Of a stretch of 64,000 nt of DNA, positions 11,201 to 22,706 are shown one piece after another. The DNA is taken from positions 1-64,000 of the forward strand of contig MU859133.1 in NCBI GenBank assembly GCA_033297205.1, given 5' to 3'. The DNA is from Pseudoneurospora amorphoporcata. Lineage: Eukaryota; Ascomycota; Sordariomycetes; Sordariales; Sordariaceae. Numbering within the stretch: position 1 is the stretch's first letter; every line of letters starts with the position of its first letter. The notes under the pieces were generated by a model, which searched no databases, was not told the DNA's origin, and saw only the letters and a list, made by a program, of their open reading frames with translations. The translations under genes and the position numbers were made by a program.

Positions 11201-12526
11201 GACGTTGACCGTTACATTGCCAACTATATAATGTACTATACCTCGAAGGTCCCTCGCAACAAGACGCCAGGAGAGCTACACCCCCTGGCACCAGCCGATC
11301 AGACATGGTAATGCCTAGTAATAGACTTCAAGTCTATGCTTAAGGACCGTCGTAGTTTCGATAACGCGTTAGTCATGGTGGACCGTCTAAGTAAAGCTAC
11401 ATGGACCATACTCTGCTATATCAACGCTACGGCACGAAATACGGCACGCATATACTACGAGGGCCCCTACAGAGTATACAGCCTCCCTCACGAGGTGGTG
11501 TCAGATCGTGGTCCCCAGTTTATTGCAGATTTTACCAACGAGCTAGCAAAGATCCTAAACATCAAGTAGAAGTTGGTATCGTTAAGGCACAATCAAACAG
11601 CCGGTCAGGCAAAAATTATAAATGAATATCTCGACCAACGGCTACATCCTTATATAAACTATTTCTAGGACAACTGGTCCGAGGCTATTCCCGCTATAGA
11701 TACAGTACAGATGGGCATGCCGCACGACAACTTAGGAAGTCTACAACCACACGAGGTGTTGAGGGGTTTCCCAATGCCAGGGACGCTGGATTGGGAGGCA
11801 CGATCGGACCTAACACGCTTGGCGGCGCGAGAGAAACTCAACCGGGGCGAGGCACAAGAATTGGTAGCTCGAATCCGGGGTTATATAGAGAAGGCGAGAG
11901 AGTTCATTACTATCGCCTAGAACCGCATGATCCAGCAGGCAAACTGTCACCGGCGCATACTCGATTTCAACGTTAAGGACAAGGTCTTCATCATCAAGCG
12001 CAGCGAATTAACGGACCGCCCAAGTCACAAGCTGGATTTTCCCTTGACCAGCAGATGGTTCAAGATCTGGGAGAAGTGTAGTCACTCTTACCGTCTCGAA
12101 GTCCCGGAAGGATAGCGGGGAACCGATGTCTTCCACGCTGAGCGCCTTCGGAAGTACCCTAATGACCCCTTACCAGGCCAGCGTACAAAAGAACCGGCAG
12201 GCGAATACATTAGGGACGACATTAAGTAGGAAGTGGAGGAGATCTTAGCTACGCGGGTGCATCGGAGACGCCTCCAGTACAGGGCAAGCTGGCGGGGGTA
12301 CGACCCAAACCCAAAGTTCTACGACGCTCACAGCTTTAAGAATTCGGCTCGCCTCGTCAAGGCTTTCTACGACACATATCCGGAGCAACCAGGTCCCCCC
12401 AAGCGCTTGGACATCTGGTTGAGAGCGGCTGAGGCAGAAGAATTCGATCCAAACCACGAGGATAACAATGTGCCGCTGAGGAAAGGGGTACGGGTACTGA
12501 AGCGTCATAGCGGCGCTCGGAAATAA
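8261..12526 (+). pseudogene. Gypsy pol polyprotein, broken by stops
   Basis: One frame carries all the pol domains, in the -1 frame relative to gag. Aspartic protease: ALIDLG near 8446. Reverse transcriptase: about 9440-10200, with LPFGLTN and the catalytic box reading YIDNIL at 9899-9916, the second Asp changed to Asn. RNase H: 10320-10690, with DKELMAIV, ITDHEALKY and NGAVDALSRK. Integrase: about 11100-11650, with His residues near 11110 but the zinc-binding Cys pair reading Tyr, SDRGPQF at about 11500, and Lys at the usual catalytic Glu near 11607. Chromodomain: 12233-12450 (YRASWRGYDPN). Stops are mostly TAG/TAA at Gln or Trp positions. The enzyme is inactive in several domains. Confidence 0.92.
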
Positions 12527-12684
12527 TTTTTGCGTGGAAGATGGGAAGTTTACGGATGGCTAACTTGGGTATAGTTGTAGGAGGGATTGTCAATATGCCG
12601 TAGTGGGACCCACTTTGCATGTATATAGCCTTCAGTGCTTTTTTACACGACTCAGGACGAGTCTTTTTCTACAGAGGGGGGTAA

Positions 12685-12891
12685 TATTATAGCACTAGCG
12701 GATAGTCCCCAGACACGGGCCATTGGCACGGCTAACATCACGCGCACAGGGCACTAGGGCTCGAAGTCAAAACCCTTAACCCGTAGCGTACCTTTGCACC
12801 TTTCCCTCTTTTCTTCTCCATCTTGTGATTCCACTATAGACCTGGAATCAACGTGTTAAGCTTGTCTCTCGTGACTACGTCGCTCGTGACA
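12685..12891 (+). repeat. 3' LTR of the Gypsy element
   Basis: It begins TATTATAG (G-to-A relative to the 5' LTR) and ends GTGACA. It is preceded by a purine-rich tract (ACAGAGGGGGG) that would prime plus-strand synthesis. Confidence 0.95.
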
Positions 12892-13800
12892 AGGCCCCTA
12901 TTCCTTTATTAGTGTAGTTTTGCTCCATTTTAATATACTTCCTTTTTCTTATTTGATATTTTAATAAAATAGTACACTTTTCTATCCGACTCTTCCCACT
13001 TTCAAAACGCAATTTTAACAATAATATTATTAACCTTATCTTCTTACTCATCGTAAAAGAAATTAAATGCCTGATTAAACTACACCTTAAAAGTAACACC
13101 CGCAACTGGGTTAAAAATAGCGATAATAGAGGTAAACGAGGTAATCTCCTTCATTATATCCGTTAACGCCTTAATACTCTTGATAATAATTTCAGTTGCA
13201 TTACTCCTCTTTTTCTTTTTAGGGTCGATATTAAAAGCAATAACTTTATTCTTACTATTACAAATATAAGTAAAGATAGAAAAAGGAACCTTATCGTCAC
13301 TTTCGTCATTACTAATAAAAAGGAGAAGGATAAGTATCTCTTTTATAATAAGTAATGCACTGAGTTTTCGTATATTACCTAATAGTACTCTAATTATTAG
13401 TAAATGCCGCTTCTATAAATTTATAATATAGGAGAAATTTATTCTTGAATTAGGCAACCTCTTTATACTTCTATTAAACTATAATTAATAAATTTCTACC
13501 ATAATTAGTCCTATATAGTATACTAACCTCTATTAATAAATCTTACACTTCGTCAAATATAATAGCCGCCCTAGTATTTAGATTAAATCCAAACTCCGAC
13601 TGCGAAATATCCTTTAAAACTACCTAAGCGCACTATTTACAACGAAACGAATCGACCTTATTATATATCTAATCGTTACTTAACCTAAAATTAAAGCGCT
13701 TAACTATCTTACTAAAAAATATTATACTTAGTCTTTATAACTATTCTAACTAATTGTACTATTACTAATAACCTCCTTCAAAAGAATAAACAAATAAACC
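12892..13800. repeat. Older repeat copy B, right part, AT-rich
   Basis: It continues copy B directly after the Gypsy target duplication; 12897-12937 matches copy A at 3330-3372. The remainder is strongly AT-rich with multiple stops on both strands. Composition suggests minus-strand coding before RIP, but no domain is recognisable. Confidence 0.6.
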
Positions 13801-15482
13801 TCCTACTCGCCATCCTATTGTCACAGGTTGACATTGGCTATATAGTGTGCACTACGAGTTCTGCCTTGCAAGCAGAACATCGTCTACCTTTTGGTAGTTT
13901 GGCGTTGTCGGGACATGTGCACTCCTGCCCTGTCATACCTATATCCAATTCTTAACGGCGGTACAATTCTTCTTCTTTTTTTAGAGTTAACTAGAAGAGG
14001 GAATTTAACTAAAAAATAGTTAATTAGAAGATAATTAGTTAACTTATAATAAAATTTGAAATCCTAGGGACTGGGATTCGCTATATATTATAAATCAATC
14101 TTAGTTATTACTCATTTGAGTATAAAAATAAGTGATTATAGTTCTTTAAAAGATAATAGAAGGAAAGTTAACAAAGAGAAGCAAAACGAAGGTATCATAG
14201 CAGCCAACAACACTAGATTTTATATTCATACTTGAATATGATAATTTCTTGATTTATAGTATTTCGATTAAGTTCTGGAAATGCCCTTTAGTAACTGATA
14301 AAAGCAGGGTATAGCCAAGACCGACCAGAATTACTGGGCACTTTACGAGCTGGCCAGTGCGCACCTCGTAATTAGGATTTACTGAACCCCTTTACTGGTG
14401 CATTTACTGGTGCATCGGACACCCCCTTATACCACAGACCCTCTTTGGTCTTTCTCAGCACTCCAGCTGTTAATTTGCATTTTGCACAGCGCCGACTCTT
14501 GAGATTATTTCTCCGCTGTGGATTGCCATCTTCAAGGTGAAATAACACAGCCTCCTGCTGCCTGCCCATGGGTATGGAAGAAGGACCGATGGTTGCGCCT
14601 ATCCCTGATAGCAAGTGAGTGTTTTTTTGAGTCTTTGCCAGGTTGCCGGCGCCAAGGGATCCCGGTCATCGGCGCTGAACTCGGCCGGGCGCCTCAGCAG
14701 CTCTGGCATCGCAACAAAGCCAACTGGCTCTTTTGCGCGGTAACTCGTGGCGATATAGTGTACCGTCGGTATTTGCTCTGCCACTATACTGGTCATTGGT
14801 CAATGCCATCCCTTCCCGAATGGTTTATTCATCAATTTTCCATAAAGCCCGCTTTGATTTGAACGTCGCTGAGCCGCCAAGCGCTGGGCGCATGTCAAGG
14901 CCGCCTCTCATCCCGGCTCTCTATGGGTCAGTCTCGGCCTTCGCTCCGGGTGACTAAACGGACTAAGAACGGAAGGACCTATCGGACTCCGGCCACGAGC
15001 CGTATCGTTCTCCATACCTTCTAGTGCGATACAATATTGTTATGTTGCCTGAGGAAGGCAAATCGTATCAAAGGGATGAACAAATTCCCATGTTGAGAGT
15101 TGGATGCCTCTTTGACCATTGAGGAGGTCGCGGCTGTGACTTATAAGCGGCATCTCTACCAAACAAAGCGTCACATCTGCCCACAGGTGATTCATACCGC
15201 AGAGCCAATATACCTTCCGTCAGCCGTCAAAGAAATGACAGCTGCTCTATTGTATATCTTTCTTTAGCCTCAAACCATACCTCCAAGGCGACACCGTCAC
15301 ATCCAGCTTAAGGTTGATATACCTGCCTTATCATCTTCAATACCGGCAGTTCGGTTCTTACTGTGCATCAGTTACACGCAGATAGTACCTTAGCGGTCCA
15401 GTCACATCGGCCTTCTGTTGTCAGCTCGGCCCCCAACGACGGGACCCGCACCCTTTCGGATATCTTCCGAAACAACTTGTCG
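13801..15482. other. Transition from repeat DNA to gene space, no gene seen
   Basis: AT-rich to about 14290, then normal GC content. A TGTCACAGG at 13818 resembles an LTR start, but no matching end was found. On the minus strand, 14372-14614 contains RCAKCKLTAG, a possible zinc-binding fragment, but it is short and isolated. From 14620 on it is probably the upstream region of the VWA-Hint gene. Confidence 0.4.
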
Positions 15483-15483
15483 C

Positions 15484-15490
15484 CTATAAA
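15484..15490 (+). promoter_or_regulatory. TATA box of the VWA-Hint gene
   Basis: CTATAAAA in a GC-rich context, about 40 bp upstream of the ATG at 15529. The short distance implies a very short 5' leader. Confidence 0.5.
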
Positions 15491-15528
15491 AGCCCTCCAA
15501 CAAACCTAACCCACCCAATCGATTCAAC

Positions 15529-18089
15529 ATGAAGACCCCCTTTACCATCCCCATAGTATCCTCGCCCTCCTCCTCAACCTCGCCAAACCCCAGCTCAGAT
15601 TCAGAAACCCAACCCGCCGCCCCCAACCTCGAAATCCACCCCCTCCCCTCTGAAAATGGCGGCATCCTCGTCCGCGTCATCCCCCCTCCATTCCCTCCCA
15701 ACCTTCACGACCCAGACTTCCACCATGTCCCCTGCGACATCGTTCTAGCCATCGACGTCTCAGGCAGCATGTCTGCCGACGCCCCAGTGCCCTCCACAAC
15801 TACCACTTCTTCAGATTACACAACCGAGCAGCCAGAAGAACACAACGGCCTCTCAGTCCTAGACCTAGTCAAGCACGCCGCCCGCACCATCGCCTCCACG
15901 CTCAACGAATCCGACCGTCTAGGCATTGTCACTTTTTCTACGGAAGCCAAAGTCCTGCAGCCGTTGATGCCGATGACGGCGCTCAACAAGAAGAAGACGG
16001 AGAGAAATCTGGGCGGGATGCAACCCTCTAGCGCGACGAATTTGTGGGGAGGGATTGTGGAGGGACTCAAGTTGTTTAGCAAGGATAATGGGGGGAGTGG
16101 AAGGGTACCGGCGCTCATGGTCCTGACGGATGGCATGCCGAATCACATGTGCCCGGCGCAGGGGTATGTTGCAAAACTGAAGGCGATGGAGAGGGTTCCG
16201 GCCGCGATTCATACGTTTGGGTTTGGATACTCTCTAAGGAGTGGGTTGTTGAAGAGCGTGGCGGAGATTGGAGGCGGGGGTTATTCGTTTATCCCGGATG
16301 CCGGGATGATTGTGAGTACTTCTCGTGGTTTGGGGATTGGTTGATGACGAAAGTAGAGTGCTAACTGTGAGACCAGGGAACTGTGTTCGTTCACTCGGTT
16401 GCAAACCTCCAGTCGACGCTCGCGAATAATGTCTTTTTACGCCTTACCTACCCCAAGTACTTGGGTCTCAAAGAGACGACGGGGCAGTCGGTAGATAAAT
16501 TGGGGCCTGTCGAGCTCAACAAAGGGGATGAGACAACAGAGCAGACGGTGGACAAAGTACTGTCCACCAAGCTCGAAAAGGGGGATGTTGACCAAGGACC
16601 CCAGGTCGAAAAGGAAGAGGATGACCCAGGCTCCCGAATGCAACTTACCCTCAACCTCAGCACCCTTCAATACGGCCAGTCCCGCGACATCTTCCTTAGT
16701 TACGACAGCAAAGTCCAGGAAGCTATTGCCGACGGATTCGACTTCGAGTCCCCTCCTTCCGTGCTCGCGACGCTCGACTACCAACACTTCACCAACATCA
16801 CCAACACCCTCGTCACAGAGTGCGAAGACATCTTCCGACCCAATCCCCTCTTCAAGCAGCTGACCCCCGCTCAAACCGCCTACCACATCTCCCGTTCCGC
16901 CCTCATCTCCTTCCTCTCCTCCCTCTATCCCCTCCGCCGCGACGGCGAACATCAACCGCGCTTCTTCGCCCGCAGCCTCGCCACCTCTCTGCAATCCCTG
17001 CTTTCCACCCTGCCCGCCGCCCAACCCGCCTTCGCCTCCGACTCGCACTGCCGCTCGCTAGTCCAAGATCTCATCGGCAGCAGCACGTCCTTCATCAACG
17101 ACCCTGCCAACCAAGACGGCCAAGTCGCCCTGGCCCTGACCAACATGGACTTTTACAACCGTTGGGGTATCCACTACCTGCCCTCTCTCGCGGGCGCACA
17201 CGCCAGACAGGTGTGCAACAGCTTCAAGGACCCTGGCCCGCTGATGTACGGCACCGAGAGCCCGCTGTTCGTCAGGTGTCGAGATAGGCTGGATGCGGCG
17301 TTTGATTCGCTGCCGGCGCCAAAGCCAAGTAGGACCACAGGGTTCCAGGGTGAGATTAGCATGCGGGCGTATAACAGGAGTGGAAATCCTTGCTTTGCTG
17401 GGGAGTCGAGGGTGAGGGTTGGTGTTACTGTTGCTGGAGAGAAGAAGGAGGATCGTGGTCAGTTGATGACAAAGGAGATCAAGATCAGTGAGCTGCGAAA
17501 GCGAATGCTGGTGCAGACGCCAAAGGGGTTCAGGAAGCTAAAGGCCGTTCTGAAGACGCCTGTTGAAAATGAGAAGATGTGCTTGGTAAGGGGCAGAGGG
17601 GATGAAGATGCAGGAGTAGGAGTAGCATCGCTGCTGGTTACGCCGTGGCACCCTATTTCGCTTGATGGGAAGGGTTGGGCGTTCCCGATGGATGTTGCAC
17701 ATGGCGATATCGTCAGCTACACTGGCGATATTTACTCAGTCCTGCTGCAGAATGATCCGGATGTGGACGCCCACGCCATCATGGTTGAGGGTGTGTGGGG
17801 AGCCACGCTAGGTCATGGAATGACGGGGGCGGCAGAGGGTGTAGTGACTGGCGCGGAAGATGTGAGGACGCATCGCTTCTTCGGTGACTATGACCTGGTG
17901 CTTCAGAGTCTGGCCAAGTTGCCATACAGCCAAGATGGGTTGGTGACGGGAGGAGGCGTGGAGAGAGACTCGCGGACTGGTCTTGTCAATGGGTTTCAGT
18001 CAAGTATACGGGATGTCCCGCGTGGCCCCGTGTATTCGGCTCCAAGGAGGGTAGAGTTGCTCGCTGGAGTAGCCATGATGGTTTGTTAG
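15529..18089 (+). CDS. VWA-Vwaint-Hint (Vint) domain protein
   Basis: Two exons: 15529-16311 and 16377-18089. The intron is GTGAGT...CTAAC...CAG, phase 0. The product is 831 aa. Residues about 67-250 are a von Willebrand A domain with an intact metal-binding motif DVSGS at 76-80 and a second-loop LTDGMPN. The middle, about 380-590, corresponds to the Vwaint region. From C600 (NPCFAGES) runs a Hint domain with the TxxH motif T683-P-W-H686 and a late GATLGHG at about 737-742. Hint domains cleave or rearrange the peptide bond before their first Cys. The family exists in fungi and some protists and its cellular role is not established. No signal peptide or membrane segment is visible, so it is probably cytosolic. 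Cleavage before C600 is an inference from the conserved residues. Confidence 0.9.
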
Positions 18090-18836
18090 CATTGTTCAAC
18101 GGGAACTTGACAGGTTCAAAAATGGAGTTTGGGAAAAGGGTAAAATAGAAGCATGACATGAAAGCATTAGAAGACGATGAATGAAAGAAAAGCGTTTCGA
18201 AAGTTCGGACATATCGAACACTTTGGTGAGCGTCTCGCCAGGTATGAAAGCTGTATCGCGTTGAACCCTTGAGAACCTTTGCGACTTATACGTCTCCCAC
18301 TATGCAATGACGTCGCACAATTGTGCACTGGAAGCTGTTCTGCATGTGATGCAAACTCGTATTCCCACTTCAACGACATGCACCAGAAGCGATGAAATAA
18401 GATTCCATCAGGAGTCAGTCGGTCAGCCGTGAATTCTTTCTGTGCAAAGTGTTGGCCATGATGAGCGTCATGAATGTTGTTGCTTTGCACAGTCGCAGCA
18501 CCTTCAGTGGACGACGAAGGACTTTGTGCACGCAAAGACAGGCTCGGACAAGAGGTGAATGCCAATCAAAAAGTGGGGAATTTGCTTGTGTGAGAGCCAG
18601 TTGGCAGCCGTCTGTCAGCTGCCAAGAGCTGAATTCTGCCCAGGCGAGGGCGAGTCTGCCCCACCAGCAGGCCGGTCGAATCACCAATCCCCACCGCCCT
18701 CCATAGGGTTTTCAAGCCCTGCCAAAAATTTGGCCAGCGACTCCTCCGTGCCGTGTTGACCTCGAAATTGCATCTGCCTTTACTGACCGGCGGCACCTCT
18801 TCGACAATCAAGAGCGCTTGATCCACAACCGTCACA
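18090..18836. promoter_or_regulatory. Intergenic region and eL13 promoter
   Basis: No gene is seen. A TAGGGTTTT word at 18704-18712 lies about 130 bp upstream of the eL13 start codon. TAGGGTT is the core bound by Tbf1-type factors at ribosomal protein promoters in many fungi; its use here is inferred. A Gln/Ser-rich antisense frame in the region has no recognised motif. Confidence 0.4.
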
Positions 18837-19934
18837 ATGGTGAGTACCGAATTGCTGCTGGACGATTGCGACAGCGGACGTCCATGTTATTTTGACGATG
18901 GAAATCCAATTTGACTGACCGCGACTTTTTTGGGGTGTAATAGGCGATCAAGCACAACCAGCAGATTCCCAACAACCGTGAGCATTCCCATCCCGAGCGA
19001 CAGGCCGACGACCACGACGACGACGTTCTTAATCGCCGAAAACGACGACATGGACTGACACCAATTTTCAGATTTCCGCAAGGATTGGCAGAGGCGCGTC
19101 AGGTGCCACTTCGACCAGGTGCGTTAAAACCACACACGCAGAACGGGGAGGACGATACTGCAAGCTGGGAACTATGATTCTGACGGATGGGAAAACAATA
19201 GGCTGGCAAGAAGGCTTCCCGCCGTGTCGCTCGCCAGGCCAAGGCTGCTGCTCTCGCCCCTCGCCCGGTTGACAAGCTCCGCCCCATTGTCCGGTGCCCG
19301 TTAGTACAACCTTTGCATCCCGACGATATTCGCGAGAGAGCATGGAGATCTGACAGGACTTGTGTGCAGCACCGTCAAGTACAACCGCCGCACCCGCCTC
19401 GGCCGTGGTTTCTCCCTCGCTGAGCTCAAGGTACGATTAATCCGAGAACCCTGAGAGATGGGAATGCAACGCCGCATGCAGATTGCGATCCGCGGAGAAC
19501 GCATTGGCTCTGACACAGATCCAAAACTATAGGCTGCTGGTATCCCCAAGCTCCTTGCTCCCACCATCGGTATCTCGGTTGACCCTCGCCGCGCTAACCT
19601 CTCCGAGGAGGCCCTTGCCGCCAATGTCGAGCGCCTGAAGGCCTACAAGGCTCGCCTCGTCGTCTTCCCCCGCAAGTCCAACAAGCCCAAGAAGGCCGAT
19701 ACCCCCAAGGACCAGCAGGCCGGCGAGACCATCAAGACCATCGCCGCTGCTTTCGGCGTCGAGTCCCCCATCGTCTCCGGCTTCAAGGAGATCAACAAGT
19801 CCGAGCTCCCCTCCAACGTCGAGGGTGGTGCTTTCCGCGCTCTCCGCAAGGCTCGCTCCGACGCCAAGCTCGTTGGTGTCCGCGAGAAGCGCGCCAAGGA
19901 CAAGGCTGCTGCCGAGGCCGAGAAGAGCAAGTAA
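18837..19934 (+). CDS. RPL13: 60S ribosomal protein eL13
   Basis: Six exons: 18837-18839 (just the ATG), 18944-18977, 19072-19118, 19202-19299, 19370-19430 and 19533-19934. They give exactly 645 nt, 214 aa. The N-terminus MAIKHNQQIPNNHFRKDWQ and the block KYNRRTRLGRGFSLAELKAAG are characteristic of eL13, a large-subunit protein. The C-terminus is Lys/Ala-rich. An intron placed immediately after the initiator ATG, and many short introns near the 5' end, are usual for ascomycete ribosomal protein genes. Codon use is strongly biased to C-ending codons, as expected for high expression. The five introns are 70-104 nt. I looked for C/D-box snoRNAs in them and saw none. Confidence 0.97.
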
Positions 19935-20386
19935 ATTGCTCCTCTTGGACGGGGTGGTCGAAGCGGCATCTCTGTGGCGGTGTTTGGCTGGTCTGGTCTC
20001 GGTTATGCTTTTCCTTGTCACCTTCGCGAGGACCACCATGTTGGACATCCTCGACCAAGGGCCGTGTAGTTCCGGGGGATTTCACGTCACTTTTTAAAGC
20101 GGGACACGGTTCCAATACTACACGCATCATAGGGATTTGCTAGAGCAGCGCACAATGAATGGACAACGGAAAAAGCATGATTCTTGACCAACTTCAAAAG
20201 GTCCTTCTTTCTGGGTGATACCAATCGGGGAGTTCATACGGATTGCTACAAAATGCCTGAGTTCTTGTTATAGTTTTTGATCACGTCTTGTTTCCCTCGT
20301 CTGCTTGAATCGTTGACTCCCTTGATGTGATGGTGCAGGCCAATTCCTTTGCTGACGTCGGTTAGTTTCACTGACACCTGCTCAAT

Positions 20387-22706
20387 CTAGTTCCCTTTCC
20401 TATCATTCTGCAACAACTCCGTTCCTTTCTTCAGGATCTCCTCAAACAACCCCACCCTCGGCCCCTTCAGCTCGCTCGAGTGAGCCCTCAGAATCTCCGC
20501 AACCAACACCAACCCGTTCTCGCGATCCTTAGCCGTAGCAGCAGCCGATGGCTTCGTATCTGCCTGTTGAGGGTTGAGGTTCAGCCCTTCCATGATCGAC
20601 GTCACTTCAGCCGGCTTACCCCCCTTCTTCTCCTCCTTCTCATCCTGAACCTCCTCAATTCGCCCACTATCACCACTCTCGCCCTCCAACCCAGCAGCAA
20701 CCTCCTCGCTTCCCGTAACCGCAACCGCCAACTTCTTGACCGCCTCCGTCCCCTCATTCAACACCCTCAGCACCACACTCGCACCCCCATCCGTTGACCT
20801 CGCCAACAATGCCAGCACAAACAGCACCTCCGACCTCAAAGCAGGGTATTTTCCCTGCGCAAGCAAATGCGTTAAGTGCTTCGCAATCAACGGACCATGC
20901 ACTTCATAGAATGCTTCCCGAGTCCAATCCTCTTCATCCAGAACCTCAACCTTGTCCTCTCCCTCCTGAGGAACAGCCTGTAATGCCCTAACAACACTCA
21001 TCACCCCCCTGGCCGTCTCAATCTTCGTCGGCTCTAAATCCGATCTCCCCCCAAGCGTCATGAGTAAGTGGAAGTAACTCTTCACCTCCTCCTTCTCCGT
21101 GTGTTTGAACTCTACAGCCAACGGCTTACACAACCTGGCCACATTACCGGCACTATTCACCAGCAGTAATCTCGCAAGCGAAACAGCAGCAAACTGCACC
21201 TGTGGCTGCACACTCGTCTTGATCCAGGCTCCCGCCAGCAGGTCCGGGAGGAAAACTTGGCCTAGCTGGCCTTTATTGGCTTGCGGGATAGCCAGGTTCT
21301 TGGCGAACGACAGAAGGGCGTGCAAAAGCTGCGGGGTGGCGGGGACGGATTTCTCGTCAGGGTCGAGCGCTCGCGCCAGGAGGGAAGCCAAGTGGGTATG
21401 CACGTGGATGTTAGAGTCAGCGACGAGCGCGGTGCTGGCTTCGTCGGAGCGCGACAGGTTCCCCAAGCAAAGACAGGCGGCGGTGCGGAGGTGTTGGTTT
21501 GCGAATTTGTCTGACGACAACCAACGTAAGAACTTCTTGGATACGGGGCTCGTTGTTAAAGGGTATAACTCAGAAAAGGAAGGGTGTGCCGAAAGGTCGG
21601 CGAGTAAAGTGACGAAGGTCGTGCAGACGGTTTTGAGCTGGTCGAGGTCGTCGAGCTCGGCGTCCGGCAAGTTCTCGTACGAGAAGCAGGCGTTGTAGAA
21701 GGCTTGTTGGAGGTGCTGGATGTTCGGAGCGGAGGAGAGGAAGGCCGGTTGGAGGGATTCATAGGTTAGGTAGGCGAGGGCGACGGTGCAGAAGCCGTTG
21801 AAGAGCTCGAGGGTGGGAAGGCCATCGGTGGTGCTGCCGCCGGCGAGGGAGAGGAAGACAGCGGGGGTGGAGGGGTCGGCGAGTTGTGGTTCGGGTTCTT
21901 GAGAAGGAATTTGTTAGCTACATAATAGACTTATATGGGACAAGGTATCAGAAATGAATGATATACGTACTTTGGCTAACGAGTAACTCGAAGATGTTGT
22001 TGATCAGATTGAGAACTTGGTCGTAATCACCTCCTGGCTGAAGGGAACCTTCTTGCAAGAGAGCTACGAGAGCTTTGCTTAGTCCTGCTTCACAGACCTG
22101 AAGTTGTGCCGGCTCTAAATTAGTGTTAGCTAAACATCCGTGTTTCCAACTGTTCGGGCGCGTGGTACCATAATCAACAATGACGTTGTATAAAACGGGC
22201 AACAACAGGGGAAGAAGGGACCTGTCGTTCAGAAAACGGATGACGGTACGAAGAGCACCGGACTCAACCAGCTTGGCTCTGTTCTCATCTGTGGGATGTT
22301 TAGCTTTAGCCCATTTGGGACATGGTGGCATATAGAAGAGTCCTTACCGCAGTCGGCACACCCATTTCCAAGAACACGCAAACATTGACGCTTCAAGCTC
22401 AGATCCAGCTCTTCTGTTGGTAAGACTTTCAAGACAAAGTCTAGGATGCCGGATTCTCTGAGTGGATCTCTTAAGCTGGCTGTGATTTGAGTTGTTTAGT
22501 AACTATTCATATACAGAACGGCACTTCCTTTCTCTTTTTTCTGAAAGGGTGTGATATGTTCACCGAAATAAAAGGCGAAACTCACGATCTCTGACACCAT
22601 CACCGATTCTTTCCAGAAGATTGGCCAATGCGTCGAGCGGTTGATCTCCGCCATTCCAAGCGGCTTCGAGCTGGCTCAACAAGTTCTTGTCGAGTGTGAA
22701 AGCCAT
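20387..22706 (-). CDS. Armadillo-repeat protein, SmgGDS/RAP1GDS1-like
   Basis: Five exons on the minus strand: 22706-22586, 22479-22348, 22288-22169, 22114-21971 and 21897-20387. The splices keep one frame over 2028 nt, giving 675 aa. The whole protein is helical, with repeated armadillo-like units (LRTAACLCLGNLSRSDEAS, QFAAVSLARLLLVNSAGNVA, ENRAKLVESGALRTVIRFL). This order and length fit the SmgGDS family, atypical exchange factors/chaperones for small GTPases with C-terminal prenyl groups. The C-terminal 100 residues are acidic and less conserved in type. It is convergent with eL13, with 452 bp between the stops. Assignment to SmgGDS rather than another ARM protein rests on overall appearance only. 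Confidence 0.7.

Larger units (their letters stand above)
5588..12891 (+). mobile_element. Full-length RIP-damaged Ty3/Gypsy chromovirus-type retrotransposon
   Basis: A 7.3-kb element with two 207-bp LTRs (5588-5794, 12685-12891) and a perfect 5-bp target duplication AGGCC (5583-5587, 12892-12896). Order: LTR, gag with a damaged zinc knuckle, protease, reverse transcriptase, RNase H, integrase, chromodomain, polypurine tract (AGAGGGGGG near 12674), LTR. This is the Ty3/Gypsy order. gag lies in one frame and pol in the -1 frame relative to it. The two LTRs differ at about 16 positions, every one a transition. Numerous TAG/TAA stops replace Gln and Trp codons. The element cannot move on its own. 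Confidence 0.95.

Noticed and set aside
6000..12526. In-frame TAG codons at Gln/Trp positions in the retroelement suggest a reassigned stop codon
   Set aside because: Host genes in the window end in TAG, TAA and TGA as usual. The changes are confined to the repeats and are accompanied by catalytic-residue losses and transition-only LTR divergence, which RIP explains.
13818..14100. Another solo LTR starting TGTCACAGG
   Set aside because: No matching 3' end or target duplication could be found, and similarity to the 312-bp LTR stops after about ten bases.
14372..14614. Minus-strand frame with RCAKCKLTAG as a zinc-finger gene
   Set aside because: Only one CxxC pair, no second pair and no surrounding exons.
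16437..17048. 203-codon minus-strand Gly-rich frame in the VWA-Hint gene
   Set aside because: Antisense shadow of a GC-rich coding exon, Gly/Glu low complexity.
18840..19532. snoRNAs in the eL13 introns
   Set aside because: No RTGATGA/CTGA box pair or H/ACA hairpins with box ACA were found in the five introns.
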